Shown here: in pieces, positions 1 to 12,229 of the stretch
How positions within the stretch are numbered: the first letter of the stretch is position 1
How the letters are laid out: every line of letters begins with the position of its first letter
Source: Kudoa neothunni
Lineage: Eukaryota; Cnidaria
Assembly (NCBI GenBank): GCA_964304625.1
Contig: OZ199838.1
Location: 9,486,001 to 9,550,000, forward strand
DNA length: 64,000 nt
Direction: 5' to 3'
Program-made: the position numbers and the translations under genes
The notes under the pieces: model-generated
What the model saw: only the letters and a program-made list of their open reading frames with translations
The model's database searches: none
What the model was told of the DNA's origin: nothing

Positions 1-2640
1 GCTTTTTGGATTGGATTTTATAATGGGTTAACTAAATAAAACACATCATATTATTTTATATTTTGATTACTAGAAATTTTTTCATTAATGTCAATGGTAA
101 AGTTAGAATTAGTTTTTGTATACCTTTAAAAATTTAACAAAAAGGAGTACGATTTTGCTATGCATAATGTTACCAATTGGACTCACATAGCCATGAAAAG
201 GATAATTGTATAATTAAATAAAGGATCATTTTATTGATATTAAGTTGGCAGATAATAAGCTGGATTAAAAGCCACTATTTTAAGGACGTTAATTTCTCTC
301 ATGGTTGTCTAACATTTTTGAATCTGTATTTATGACCAATAGAGTTGCCACAATTACGCAATGTATGATTTACTGTTTCAATCCTTCAACTTTGATCAAG
401 GTGTAAAATTCGTTTTATTGCAATCAAATGTAAATAAATTTGTTCTTATTATTAGCTATTTAAATAATGGAAGTTAAATCTAATGTGGAATCACAAAAAT
501 TAATCATTATTGCCTCCTATCTATGAATCGACATTACTTCTGAAGTGGCAAAATAAAGAGTCAAATCTTATCTGTTAATTTGATTTCATTATTTTGCGAA
601 TTAATGACCTTAATTTTATGAGAAATGAAATGTAATTAACGATTCAAGTTCATTTATTTATTAAACATCATTAAATAACTTTAGTAGGACTTTCAGTTCT
701 TTTCAAAATTTTGCGATAAAAATTAATCCTTCTGGTTATTAAATGTATTATTAGTATACAAACGATAAGAAAAAAAATTAATGATTACTTCTTTTTTGCA
801 ATTTTATAAAGGATGTTAATGAGGTTTTAATAATCTGTGAGTGGTAACTTACGTATTCACTATTTTAACACAATTTCCCTATTTCTAAATAAATGAAACC
901 TTTCTTTTTAACAAAAATATTTACTGGTTCAAAAATATACAAATTAAATTATCAAAATACGAATAAATCTAAAATGTAAACATATTTTTGGTTTGAAAAA
1001 TTACAGCAATACTTAAATATCAACTGGTTTTCTCGAAGGAATGCACCCTTTTAAAAATAACGTACTGTTTGATCGCTCTAAAAAATTTCTTTATTAATTT
1101 ACATGGCACGTATTGAGAGGGGACTGTATTTTGTGCAAAATTAATCGTGAATATAATTTCTTAAACTACGTATAGAATGCGATGTCGAATATTTTCATGT
1201 AGCTTTTATATCATAATGAATTATTTCTAGCGAAAAAATTATATATTGATTTGAATATTAACCTTAAGGTCTGGGGGTAAGGAATAATTAGGCTACTAAG
1301 AACTTAAACATTATTTAAAAAATTATCTCATCAAATATAGAAGCTTATCGAATTAGTTATGCCAGCTGTTTTGCAAGAAAGTTTAGGAAAACCATAAAAT
1401 GAGTAAATACCTATTGGAATACGAATGTAGTTTCAATCTCAATCGATATATTTGGTAAAAATTAATTTTCACATCTCAAAAATTCCAGTAGAGCATAATT
1501 TTCATTTAAGGAGTTATCACAAAAATTTAATTATTTAAAAACTCTACACACATCTCACATGGTTTTTATAATGCGGATAGAGACCAAAATTATTCCAACA
1601 TGGCAACAACTGTAATCTCAAATTATGTGTTGTATTTAAAATAATCATAATCTCTTGTAAATATGGCTCTAATGGCATTATCTGCCTTAAAATTATTCCA
1701 AATAGGCATATGTAACATTTCTAAAATATTATACATCATTATTAGAAGATTCTCTTTGTATGCAATGATTAAAAGTTCATTCTAATTGAGTATCACTCTG
1801 AAGTAAACAAACAAATATTATTCAGGTATCGTTTAATTTGGTAATTGAGTAGACAACCAGAAAATTCCTTAATTCTGACTACGGTATTGATTATATTTAT
1901 ACTTCTAAGTAGATAGACGATTTTAATTAGTGGTATCATCTGTTCAAATGCAAACTAAAAGCTGTATTCAAACAAAGTTTATCCATGACACATGCGTACT
2001 GCTGCAAACACAGACACACTGACAGACATAAGAACTTCATGTATGTAGTAGATGAAATAATTATAATTCTAATAGATTTTTTTATTTATTTTTACTCTCA
2101 TATTATTTAAAAGAAAACTGGATAAACTTCAATTAGAATAAAAACAGAAAAATCACAATAAGATTTTCTATTCTTATTCCAACATCATAATCAGTTTCTT
2201 ATGTTAATTGCTTTTTGTATATGCCTAAATGTAATTTCATTAAAAACCGGAAAATATTTTTATAAAGTCTTTTTACATTTTATTATAATTCGCAATTTTA
2301 CATTAATATAGATTTCAGATAATTATGTATCAGCAGTAGACAGTCCAAAAAATAGAAACAGATACATAACGATTGAATCAAATGGAAATCTTCGGCAGAT
2401 TGATTAAAATTTTTAAAATTTTCATTCAATTCATCAGAGGCAATGCTTTCAGTGTCGGATGGATAAAAATCACTGGAACCAATCTTTTAAATGATATAAT
2501 TCTTTTCGTAAACGTTTTCTAAATTAAAAATACATTATTCTTATAACAAAAAACAATTTTTAAACGCGGTGAGCAATACGTCTCGTCAAAACACATCCTT
2601 ACCGAATCTAAATTGAATTAACATAAATAAACGGAAATAT
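1..2640. other. AT-rich intergenic DNA, no gene recognised
   Basis: No conserved protein, RNA gene or bounded transposon is visible here. The stretch is AT-rich with frequent stops in all frames. The only structure I can support is the repeat at 1948-2047, which matches the last 100 bases of the window in inverse orientation. The short ORF just downstream (2647-2835) has no recognisable domain and is probably chance. Confidence 0.6.
1948..2047 (+). repeat. Dispersed repeat, inverted match to 63901-64000
   Basis: The block beginning ATGCAAACTAAAAGC and running through GCGTACTGCTGCAAACAC into a CA-rich stretch matches the reverse complement of 63901-64000 at roughly 80-85% by eye. The far copy runs off the window end, so its full length is unknown. 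No coding potential. Confidence 0.7.
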
Positions 2641-3073
2641 GAGACATTGCACCTAAGAATGCGAAATAGAGTTATTCTGTTCGCAGAAATAATTATTGTT
2701 TGTTTGATTTTTTATGAAATGCCTCAGAAGTATACAAATAAATTTCCGAGTGTATGGATGCTAACAAATCACCGATTGGGTGAATATTACGACGAAATCA
2801 AGATGGTATTTGTTCAGGCAGTAAAAAGGTGTTGACCACCGATCAAAACATTCCAATGTGCAAAAATCATTCGTTCTAAGTTTTGTAGATGATGACTGCA
2901 TAACAAGTTTTGCAAAAATTGTCTAAAAACTCATTTTCCTACCACGTTATGGCCACTTTTTTTAATGAAAATGAGATATTTTCCATTATTTTTATCATTT
3001 GTAAGAAATAAAAATTATTTAATGCTATTACGGAGGGACCAACTAAAATTACGTCAAAACAATATTTAAACTA

Positions 3074-3210
3074 GGTACTGGCTATTTCCACGGTGCGAAA
3101 TATTTTCTAGGTTTCCAATGATAATTAAAATATGATTTCAGATATGTGTTTAGCAAATTTTTACCTATAAGAATTTTGTTTTTTACGAAAAATTTTGTGC
3201 TGAATATTTA
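3074..3210 (+). repeat. MULE 1 terminal inverted repeat, left
   Basis: It pairs with 6387-6525 in inverse orientation over about 137 bp with only scattered mismatches. Homology stops just inside the shared GCTGAATATTTA. Confidence 0.9.
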
Positions 3211-3946
3211 AACTTGCAATCGCTTATTTTCCGTCTAAATATTATTTTATGCCAATTATTTTTATTTCTAATTTCAGAAAACGTTTGCTTTGATACCAAT
3301 GAAATGATATTCACGCCACACTTTTGATAGATGTGCGTTAACGAGACAGACTGTGATTAACTGCTTCAGGTATTAACATAGCATGTTTCACCTTAAGTTG
3401 AATTAAAAAAGTTTATAGGTTAGGCTTTGCGCGCGATGTTTAAAGAAACATAATTATCGAGTAAACAACAACGAAATATATTATTTTAAGAATTATATTG
3501 TTTATACATTCAAATTTGTTATTTTATTTGGTTTTGTCTTCTTTTTCGCTTCTTTGGAAGCACAATTGCGGTAACTTTGCCTCCTTTCGGCCTTCCTATG
3601 GATTTTATTTTAGAAGGGAGAAGCAAATCTAAATTAAGATAATATTTTTTAGTTGTTAATATTCGACTTTTGAATTTTTTTGATATTAATTGCTCGGATT
3701 ACATTGAATTCCATTTAGCAATAGCACCTAATTTTGTTGATTTAAGAAATTACGGAATAAGATACCATTTATTACATCTGTCGTAACTTCTGGTTCATCT
3801 GTTAATAAGAAAAATTATGATTAATGTCATATAAATCAATTTACTCGACAGCTCAATTTCAGAGTCAACGCATCTAGTTATATTTACTGAATTTTCATCG
3901 TCGCTATCATGTTTCACTAAAGTACTCATTATTTGTGTATAAAATG

Positions 3947-5854
3947 TTACCTACTTAGTTTTATCACAGTAGCCAGCTTCTTTTTATCGTTATTTTTAAT
4001 AATATTTTCTAACTCTTTAAAAGCATCTAAACACATTTCGTAGAAGTTACCGCAAAATTCAGCTGACGCAGCTGCTAATTTATTTGTGAAAGTTGAAGAT
4101 AATCTGAGTCTTTGAGAGAAATATCGAATCGAGACCTTTGCTTTGATTGTTACGATTGGCTTTCTCGATATTAACGTATTATTTCCAATCTTAAACATAC
4201 TTAAAAATTCAGAAACATGTCGTCGAGTCCATCGATGATGGCACAAAGATTCATCGAACATTTCGACTACATTTACTGCTCTTTGATGGAAAATATGTAC
4301 ACATGGGAGGTTGAATGATAGATAATGTGGACAATTACATGTGTTGATACTTGAATTATATGAATCATCCTTTAAACATTTTAGTTTTTCCAACTGCGAC
4401 AAAGTTATATTTGCCGCAAACGGAGTAAGTAATTTATTATAACCACTATATGTTTCATTTATCATTGAATGAGGCTTAATAAGATCTGAAACAATATTAT
4501 TCTTTCTTTCAATTCATCATATTCAGTTTCAGACGTTGCATATATCATTTTTGAAGAGTTACCAGAAGTGACTTTTCTTTTCAATATCAACTATATACTT
4601 CTTTAGAATGATTTCTCATTGGAAGGACTGATTAACGTGAAATCTACATATGATTAGGGGTGCTTCATTAAAAGCTTGTTTTAGACATTTTCTTAGGGTG
4701 CGATCCTTATCAGTGATTATTGTCGAAAGTTTGAGCTTTAAACAAGGAGCAGCATCTATTAGCTCATGTAAAAGCCATTTTATTGTCTGTTCGGTTTCTT
4801 CATAAATATACACGCACTTGTAATGTGCGTTTGATCACACGAGTCTTGTGTTGCTGTTATGTAAAGCGGAGTTCTAAAACAGATAAATTAGTCATTTCAA
4901 ATTATTAACTACGTTGAATTAAGCAGTTGATATGTGGCATCCATAAACATAACCTGAGGGAAGTAGTTGATTACATTTTTCATTTTTTCATCAATAAAAA
5001 ATATACCGCTTGCGGAATTTTCACTGGCCAATATTCTAACTTCACACTTATAATTTTATTTAAGAAGCTTTACAACCGAGCTAACATCTTTTATTCCGCG
5101 AGAGGAAAATTTTTCACGTTGTGAAGTGATTTCAATGACACATTAATACCTCTTTCTTGTCTTAGTTTTACCTGAATTGTTTTCTTTTTCGCCCTAAGAA
5201 ATAGCAATTCAGACAAGAATGTATCATTAAGATTAATTTTTCGTTGATCAGGTAAACTTTCAAAAATAGTTGGGTAACAGAGATGGGTGTGTCCTAAGTT
5301 TACAGATTTAATCTCTAGAAAATTTCCGTCCAAGCTGGCACGAAGACTGAAGTAACACACATACCTTATTTCGTAATAAACAATATCAGGTTTAAAGTCC
5401 TGTTATATCGTCGTTGAGCATTGGAAATCTTTCTTGAATCCCTTACTTTTATATTAAAAAAATTTTTGCTTTCGTATTGGGTAATTTTGTGTTTCTGTTG
5501 TATACGCGCCAAATGCCAAAAAATACATAGAGTGAATTGAAAAAAAGCACGAGTGAGTCAAGTAGTCAAATATTAATAACATGTTTAAATAGGATGAGGG
5601 GCTCTACATCCCCATGTGGTCCGGCCTTCATTTTTAATAATTAGTACCGCCGCTTCCTACGGTAAGAAAGTTTCATGAAGAAACAGGGACCAAATACTCT
5701 TTGAATAAGGAAGGAAATAGTTTCCAATTCTTGCCGCAACGGGGATTCTGTTTTGGCGCCAATTCGTGGAAGGCTCGAGATCCAACAGTTTCAATTCCTC
5801 GTAAGAATTGAATTTTATTCCTACAATGAATTCTGGATTTCCTTCATTTGCCAT
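3947..5854 (-). pseudogene. MULE transposase (ZSWIM3/FAR1-like), broken
   Basis: Transposase read right to left from an ATG at 5854. In order: an N-terminal FAR1-like region (VGIKFNSYEEL, 5854-5657); a segment with GHTHLC and TIQVKLRQERGI (5360-5091); the first catalytic Asp in MDATY (about 4940-4960 on the complementary strand); the second in TDKDRTLRK followed by the CRFH motif (4813-4616); and a C-terminal SWIM finger CNCPHYLSFNLPCVH (4465-3947). Together this is about 630 codons, normal for the family. The pieces lie in different frames or are separated by stops, so no continuous protein remains. The family is a plain DNA transposon; ZSWIM3 in animals is a domesticated relative. The assignment rests on motif order and on the flanking TIRs. 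Confidence 0.88.
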
Positions 5855-6386
5855 GTCTTCAAGCTAAACGAGCAACGTGAGTTCATTATAATCCGTGTAT
5901 AGAACCATTCTAGTACCAACATGATTGTCTCAGTTTGTTAATAATTTCAACTTTTAAACCCTAGTTTGAGATACTTTAGGGTTATATTTTTTCATTTAAC
6001 TAAAGCATCAATCACGCCAAAACCACATTGACATTAATACATAGGTTGTAGACCAACAATTTTTCTTATAAATTTATTGTATTTTTAAAATATATTTACT
6101 TAATTATATATATGGAAGATATATCTTTTTAGGTAATTTATTAGTTATATTTTAATGTTTATCGACAGACAATATATTGTTTAACAACCAACTAATTTGT
6201 TGGACTTAGAAAAATGCGAGCGCAATGTCTAATGGTTCGAAGTTTAAACGATTACAAATATATCTTTTCTAAAAGGAAAAGATATCTTTAACTGTTGAAA
6301 TAAATATTTATATAAAATAAGAACTGACTAATTATATGCGATATCTGTAAATCTTTCATTTTAAGCATTGTAACGGTGGTAACGTG

Positions 6387-6525
6387 TAAATATTCAGCAC
6401 TAAATTTTTCATAAAAAACATAAAAGTCCTATAGGTAAAAATTAGCTATACACGTATCTGAAATCATATTTTAATTATCATTGGAAACCTAGAAAATATT
6501 TCGCACCGTGGAAATAGCCAGTGCC
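6387..6525 (-). repeat. MULE 1 terminal inverted repeat, right
   Basis: Inverse partner of 3074-3210. It is followed at once by the second TTTAAACTA target duplication. Confidence 0.9.
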
Positions 6526-6534
6526 TTTAAACTA

Positions 6535-7598
6535 CTACAACTATTCAGACTCATAGTTTAATCGTTGTTTAAACTCAGAAAATATTGATAACTAAAAATA
6601 TGTTTCCTTTTAAGAAGGTTGCATTTTGATCCTGAAATACTGCAAGAAGAAATCACATGTAAAAGATTAATTGAGCATAAAACCAGAATTAAAAGGAATA
6701 ACGACAATCCACTTTAGTTAAAACTCAACTTAAAATCAGGAGAAAAAAGTTTTTCATTAATAATATGAATCTTTATAAAACATAATATAATGAATTTACA
6801 TGAAGTTCTGGTTTAAAATGATGGCTTATTCGAGGTTAAACACCAATTTAATGAGAGGGTGGGGTTTAGGAGCCCACGATTATCTACAAAGCGTTAATAG
6901 AATAGTATTATCCACAAAAAATCACGAAAATGTACTATCCATTTGTTTCACTTTTCATTTAACATATTCAATATCAATTAGATAAAGAATAGATAATCTT
7001 TTGGCACACACAAAGTACATTTATCATCCCCGGTGATCCACCGACCTATTCTTCATCTTCATCTTCATTCTCAACCTAATATCTTATCGAATTTAATGCG
7101 CATACTTGGCCAAATGAATTTTAAAAGTTTGAAAATAATAACAATGTTCTTTTGTGGCTATCCCAATCTTATCAGGGGATCAATAACATGATAAAATTCC
7201 CATATAACCTACTCAAACTTTTCTGTTCCTATATTAAGGAAACAATGTTAACAAGTTAATTTAAAACATGTTAATTCGCAAGTACTAAAAGTTTGAATAG
7301 AAAAATTCGCTGCCATCTTAAAAGTAATTTCATCCCAGGAGCGATAAACACCCTTGATAAGACCAAGGATCCTTTCTCGAAGCTTACCGGAATGGTAAAA
7401 GATTAATCGTTAAATTGTTTATGGGTTTTAACCCAATTATCGTAGTATCGTTGGAATCAAATATTTTTATTAGCTAGGTGAATTTTTTAGCAGTTCTTCT
7501 GCCTGCAGAATATCAATCGATAATAAAAAAGATACACCGGATCCTTTCAATAATTATCTCTTAGAAAATGTCCGCGCAACTTTGACATCTGGCAACAA
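6535..7598. other. Intergenic DNA upstream of thioredoxin
   Basis: No gene or bounded element recognised. The 61-codon ORF at 6800-6985 has no recognisable domain. The last few hundred bases presumably carry the thioredoxin promoter, but I see no clear motif. Confidence 0.5.
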
Positions 7599-8083
7599 AT
7601 GGTAAAGGTTTTGAATAGTGAGGTAGGCTTAGCTTACATTTTTAAAACACCAGTGTAACAAAAAGAGATTTTAACAAATTTTATACTAGGAATTGAATAA
7701 ACTACTTGAAAGAAATACGGACACTGATAGTGTCGTCTTGGTCGATTTTTTTGCAACATGGTGTGGTCCATGCAAAAGAATAGCTCCAATTTACGATGTA
7801 GATTGATTAGGAACTGCATTCTGTTGATAATGGAAATTTTTAAGAGCTTGTCAACGGAATATTCCAATGTTGAATTTTACAAGGTCGATGTTGATAATGC
7901 AGAGGTAGGGACCGCTCACGGTTACTACCACCGGTTATTTTAATTATTTAGGAATCTGCTATGGCCTATGGAATAAAAATTCTACCTACTTTTGTGGTAT
8001 TCAAAGGAGGAAAGCCTGTTGAACGATACATGGGTTCTGACCCAAGTAAACTGACTGCATTTGTCGGTGCTCACAAGCCATAA
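7599..8083 (+). CDS. TXN: Thioredoxin (cytosolic)
   Basis: Four exons (7599-7622, 7690-7797, 7845-7904, 7952-8083) separated by introns of 67, 47 and 47 nt splice to a 107-residue protein starting [12 protein letters not shown]. This is the normal single-domain thioredoxin length and N-terminus. The redox motif WCGPCK is at residues 32-37, the conserved KVDVDNAE follows, and the cis-proline is in ILPTF (Pro76). It reduces protein disulfides in the cytosol together with thioredoxin reductase. No targeting peptide is visible. The upstream ATG at 7568 runs into a stop after five codons, so 7599 is the start. The two active-site cysteines are the only cysteines; the extra regulatory cysteines of vertebrate TXN are absent. 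Confidence 0.95.
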
Positions 8084-8323
8084 ATTTTTCCTGAGCGAAG
8101 TTTAACTTTTTTCACCTATTATGATATTTTGTGTCGTAGTGATTCGTTGATTTTTCGTGTTTTCGATGTTGATGGCGCAAACAATATTATATTAACTCTT
8201 TCAACCAATGGTGAACACATTTTCATGATGTGGGACCATAAGTTATAAAACCTATTGGTAATCCCTAATATAATGCAACATAAGATTAATTTTTTTCTAA
8301 TTTACTATTGGTCTGTATTGTCT

Positions 8324-8400
8324 TTAACCCTAGAAAGCTCACCAAAAATAGTTACACGAAAGCTCAATGGGCTCTTTTTTGGCCCAAGTATAAATTGATC
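8324..8400 (+). mobile_element. Solo piggyBac-like terminus (TTAA + CCCTAGAAAG)
   Basis: TTAA at 8324-8327 is followed by CCCTAGAAAG, the classic start of piggyBac ends. About 40 bp inside is a palindromic GGGCTC...GGCCC. I find no matching right end nearby, so this is a fragment or chance resemblance. Confidence 0.4.
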
Positions 8401-8530
8401 AAATAAAGTCACCTAATTATCGTAGAATATTTTTGTATATTATTGAATTATAAAGGATAAACAATATCTTTCATTCTAATTTCAGGAATCTATAAACTAT
8501 AAATATCCATGGAGAGGGATTTTTGTAATA

Positions 8531-8699
8531 CACTCGAACCCCGTTTATCCGAAAATCGCGCAATCCGAATGATTTTTAAAAATTTATTTGAAAATGATGT
8601 AGTTTATAATTAAAAAAAATCGTTTAACCGATATTTCAGCAACTGCAATCCAAAACAACTTTTTTCTGGATTTTTCGGATAAAAATGCCGTGAAGTCTG
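8531..8699. mobile_element. Short Tigger/pogo-type MITE
   Basis: The left end (CACTCGAACCCCGTTTATCC, after TA) is roughly mirrored by the right end, whose reverse complement begins CAGACTTCACGGC and also contains TTATCCGAAAAATCC. The length of about 169 bp, no coding content and the pogo-like 'TTATCCG' ends suggest a non-autonomous Tigger relative. The right-hand TA is not intact. The same end sequence recurs at 14891-14922 and 18022-18063. Confidence 0.5.
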
Positions 8700-8704
8700 A
8701 ATTA

Positions 8705-9499
8705 GTGCCTGGTCGAAACAGCACCTACACTTATTTTTTTTGATACACATGTTCGTTATTTATTCAATTCAAGTTTATGTTTCATTAATGGAAATAGCGT
8801 AACGTAGATAGTATAGTATTTTATGTTCAAGATGAACGAATAAATGTTGGATAAAGACAAACTTCCTTATATCTTATCTTTTCAAGAGTAATAAAATGTA
8901 GACATGGAATTTATTGGATTGTTTAATCACCAACCAGCAGTGACTTCAGAAGACCAATATATCCACGGAATTGACACAATTCAATAATGTTCACACATTA
9001 GTTTTTTCCCATAACACCCCCACTTTAAGTCTTAACAATCATTAATCAATATTAAATTATTGGAATATGACATATTTTAATTAATGAGGAAATTCTAAAT
9101 ATCGTTATGGAGAATTCTGGGAAAATACTCCTCACTGTTACTTTATTATCCTTACCATAATTATTAGTACAACTCACAATATCCAAATAGGAAAGAGATT
9201 AAAAAAAATTAATAATAATAGTCCATTTTTTAGAATCTAGAATGTATCATTCTAATATGGCGCAGCGGCGTTAAGGTCACACATATTGGCAGTATGCGTG
9301 CGCCGGTTAGATTGGGTTTAGAACTACTGTGCCTTAAACTAAAGTTTTCACATTGTATTCACTAGTATATCTCATATATAGAAGAGTTTTATTTACAAAT
9401 ATAAAAAGAACATTGAATAATAAAAAATAAAGTATGTAACCAACCTACAATTTTTTAAAATCTCATATGCGCATTCATCGAATCTTTTAATTCGTTGTC
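8705..9499. other. Intergenic DNA, no feature recognised
   Basis: AT-rich sequence downstream of thioredoxin. No protein, RNA or bounded repeat could be supported. Confidence 0.5.
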
Positions 9500-10108
9500 A
9501 TAAATTAAGATTATTCTCAAAGAAACAAAACATTAATATATTAAGAGCATTTTTTCAATTTATAATATACAATATTGATAAGGGGACCTAACTAAGCACG
9601 ACGTAATGTTGGTTGTTGAGCGTTTAAAAAGGAGATTAAGTTCTGTACACCACTAGATTCGTCATGGGTGGGAATAATACGTTTGACTTCGATACCTTCC
9701 ATTCCATAACATATTTCATCGTTAAATCATATTTCAAAGAATATGATCTTAATATACAGAAGTTGTGGAGCGACAAAGATGATAGCATGTTGTTGGATGT
9801 AGACCATGATTTCATGGAAACAGCTTTATGGCCTTACTGCGTAAATAATACGTCGTCGTGGTTTTTATTAAATTATGTTGAATTGTTTACAGAAATTATT
9901 TGTTTGTAGTTTACATTATTATATGAAAAATTTGGATGATAACTAATCTTGTTATGCGCAAAACTTAATCTTCTTTTTAAATATTCGACAGCTAACAGTA
10001 CGTCGTGATTATTTAGATCCCCTTATCAATACTGTGTATTATAACTTGAAAACATGCTCTTAATATATGAAAATTTAGTCTCTTTTCTAACGATCTTAAT
10101 TTACGGCG
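9500..10108. repeat. Large imperfect inverted repeat with a central ORF
   Basis: About 150 bp at 9500-9655 reappears in inverse orientation at 9955-10108, with shared blocks ATATTAAGAGCAT, TATTGATAAGGGG, CACGACGTA and GGAGATTAAG-like. The arms flank a spacer of about 300 bp that contains an 81-codon ORF (9664-9909). It looks like a non-autonomous TIR element, but I could not fix a target duplication. A transcript through it would fold into a long hairpin. Confidence 0.7.
9664..9909 (+). CDS. Unrecognised 81-codon ORF inside the inverted repeat
   Basis: It starts MGGNNTFDFDTFHSITYF and is acidic and aromatic-rich, with no domain I recognise, no signal peptide and no membrane segment. It fills most of the spacer between the two 150-bp inverted arms, so it could be a remnant of a transposase internal exon or chance. 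I assign no function. Confidence 0.25.
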   Translation: MGGNNTFDFDTFHSITYFIVKSYFKEYDLNIQKLWSDKDDSMLLDVDHDFMETALWPYCVNNTSSWFLLNYVELFTEIICL

Positions 10109-10320
10109 GGGCTTCCCAATTGGGAGTCCGAAACTCACACCTTCAGTCATCGAAAAAATTGTACGGATGAACATGTTTTGCACGTATTTTACCGATTCTT
10201 AATATTCATAATCTCTCTCAAAAATGTATCATGTGCGATTCGTGCGCAATCAAAGCTGAAAGTTGTCGGATAAACAAGTAGCTATTTGATGAATTTTACT
10301 GAAAATTAATTTGTTTTTAA
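10095..10320 (+). repeat. Old dispersed repeat (copy A)
   Basis: It matches 61640-61860 in the same orientation: GGAGTCC/GGACTTCC..., TACCGATT, AATCTCTCT, TGCGATTCG and a shared AATTTTAC-rich tail. A third, partial copy at about 18922-19000 is split by the hAT MITE. It is non-coding and old, with many indels. Confidence 0.6.
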
Positions 10321-10530
10321 TCTACTTTTTTAAAATTGATTAGTATGTGAAATAAAAATAATAATTTATTACTTTTCATTCATAAATAAATTATTTAATA
10401 TCTTAAAAATCTTAACATAAAAAATAAGAAAATATTTACTTTTAATGGAAAAAATGAACGACTTAAAAAGTTTTTTGAAATGTGTTGAATTATTAAGAAT
10501 TGTATTATTTATTTTTTTTAAAGTAAACTA

Positions 10531-11556
10531 CAGTAGGTGGCCGTTAATTCGTAACTTTCCTTAAAACATTATCCATCCGGCTAAATTTATCAAATAACAT
10601 TTATTGAGTTATTAATTAAATGTAAGAGTTACTTTTTTATTTTGTGAAATAAAAAGTTTTAAAATTGTGTAATAACCGAGAATTCGTAATTATTTCTAAA
10701 TGTCCGAAAAAAGAATTCAGAAATTCGGAACGTTTCAAGAGAAATATATTATTAAATATTTTGATAGTTTTCCGCCCGTAAATAGAAAGGCAGGAATTAT
10801 TAAAAACTTCAAAATAGGTTACATTTAAAGTTTAAATGGCATTTTAGGATAAGGACTCAAATTAAACAGGCACTTGAAAATCAATTGCTTTTGGATAAAT
10901 GAAGATCAATGCGAAAAGGAAAAGATGGAGACGCTGAATAGCGTGTATGAGTAGTTCGTTTGGATGAGGTCGATTTGTATCGAATTATAGTCCATCGAAA
11001 TAATTAACAAAAGAAATCAGATCGGTGCTCCTGATAATGATTTAACAAATGTTAGTTATGGATGGTTTCGTGGCTCTAAAAATAGGTTCAACTTAAAAAA
11101 AGTCAGTTTCCGTAACAAAGCTAACACGGTATCCATAGGAATTATTACAGATTGGAACACTCAACTTATTGAAATTCTTGAAAATTATAAAGAGGATAAA
11201 ACATATAATGTCGATGAGACCGCGCTGTTCTATCAATTAATGCCTCGTAGGTGATCCCAAAACATGGTTTTTTTTGTTTCGAATAAATTGTTTACATACA
11301 TTAAGTGAAACCCAAAAATTCTTAATAATATTTCCATTATAACAATTATTTTTTTCGCGCCAAAGGAATGCTTTATTATTTTTCAGGTTTGATTTAATTT
11401 ATGAATATTCTTAAATCGATGAATCAATAAAAGTCATTTTCCATTGTATTTTTATCGCACGCGCGCACAAAAGCTATTACGAAGTAGACGTCACTGACGT
11501 GTAATTCGTAATTTTCCCTGGTCCTGAGGGGATCGCGAATTAGTAGTCACCGACTG
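10531..11556 (+). mobile_element. Internally deleted Tigger element
   Basis: 1,026 bp bounded by TA on both sides (10529-10530, 11557-11558). The ends are CAGTAGGTGGCCGTTAATTCG and, reversed, CAGTCGGTGACTACTAATTCG. It keeps the transposase N-terminal half and then jumps to the right terminus, so it is a deletion derivative. Confidence 0.87.
10701..11254 (+). pseudogene. Tigger transposase N-terminal half, broken
   Basis: Plus-strand reading shows a CENP-B-type helix-turn-helix region. It ends in YGWFRGSKNRFNLKK, then TDWNTQLIEILENYKED and the first catalytic motif YNVDETALFYQ. Everything beyond the first DDE aspartate is missing, and the upstream half contains stops. Known Tigger transposases are about 450-600 aa and bind their TIRs through this N-terminal part. 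Confidence 0.85.
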
Positions 11557-11558
11557 TA

Positions 11559-12200
11559 TATCTTTTATTTAATTAGAATAACGGAAAAACATTATTAAGA
11601 TTATTTTGGTGAAAAATGATTCACAAATTTTGTTTTAATCATATTTATTGGTTTAATATTTATATCCTTTTACATTGGGGTATAATTTAATGAATGGTCA
11701 ATTCTAACAAATTATAAATACTATTTGATTCCTTATTTATTTTTAGCGAAATATGAATTTTTTTATATTTTTCCCATTAAATCTTTATTTATGTGCTTCT
11801 ATAACATCCTTTAATTGGCGACTAATATTGTCTTGAAATAAAATTTATTCTATTTCCATTTTCATAGAAATGATCGTTTTTTGATAGATATCTCAAAAAA
11901 CTTTTTCCATTTGATCAAAAATTCAACCGCCAGAATTAGAATTTTCCCTCGTTTCCAATGAAAACAGTTTAATCTACGTGGTTTGGCCGACAAAGTGTGG
12001 ATTATCGGCTAGTCACGCGATACAACAGATTGGGAATTTCCTAATTTAATTCAGAAATATTTTTAAGACTTTTATCTTTTTATTATCACAAAAATATTAT
12101 AAAACGCTACACCAAATATAAACTTTGAATGCGTCGTATCGATGAAAATGCATACTATCGGTTGCCTACTGTAATACGTCACATGAATTATAAGAACTTT
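11559..12200. other. Intergenic DNA, no feature recognised
   Basis: Low-complexity AT-rich sequence between the Tigger derivative and the piggyBac remnant. Nothing coding or bounded. Confidence 0.5.
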
Positions 12201-12229
12201 TGGTTTGTAAATGTAGATAAACTCCACTT

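Larger units (their letters stand above)
3074..6525 (-). mobile_element. MULE DNA transposon with long TIRs and 9-bp duplication
   Basis: A complete-ended 3,452-bp element. Both ends carry an inverted repeat of about 138 bp (3074-3210 and 6387-6525) starting GG(T/C)ACTGGCTATT. It is flanked on both sides by an identical 9-mer, TTTAAACTA (3065-3073 and 6526-6534), the duplication size typical of Mutator-like elements. Inside, on the minus strand, lie transposase pieces with a FAR1/ZSWIM3-like N-terminal region, MULE catalytic motifs and a SWIM zinc finger. The element is autonomous-type in layout but its coding region is broken. The intact duplication and well-matched TIRs suggest a fairly recent insertion. 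Confidence 0.93.

Noticed and set aside
2647-2835. 62-codon ORF with a hydrophobic stretch as a small membrane protein
   Set aside because: No homologue recognised, no conserved context; likely chance in AT-rich DNA.
6800-6985. 61-codon ORF as a gene
   Set aside because: No domain, no splice partners, no repeat context.
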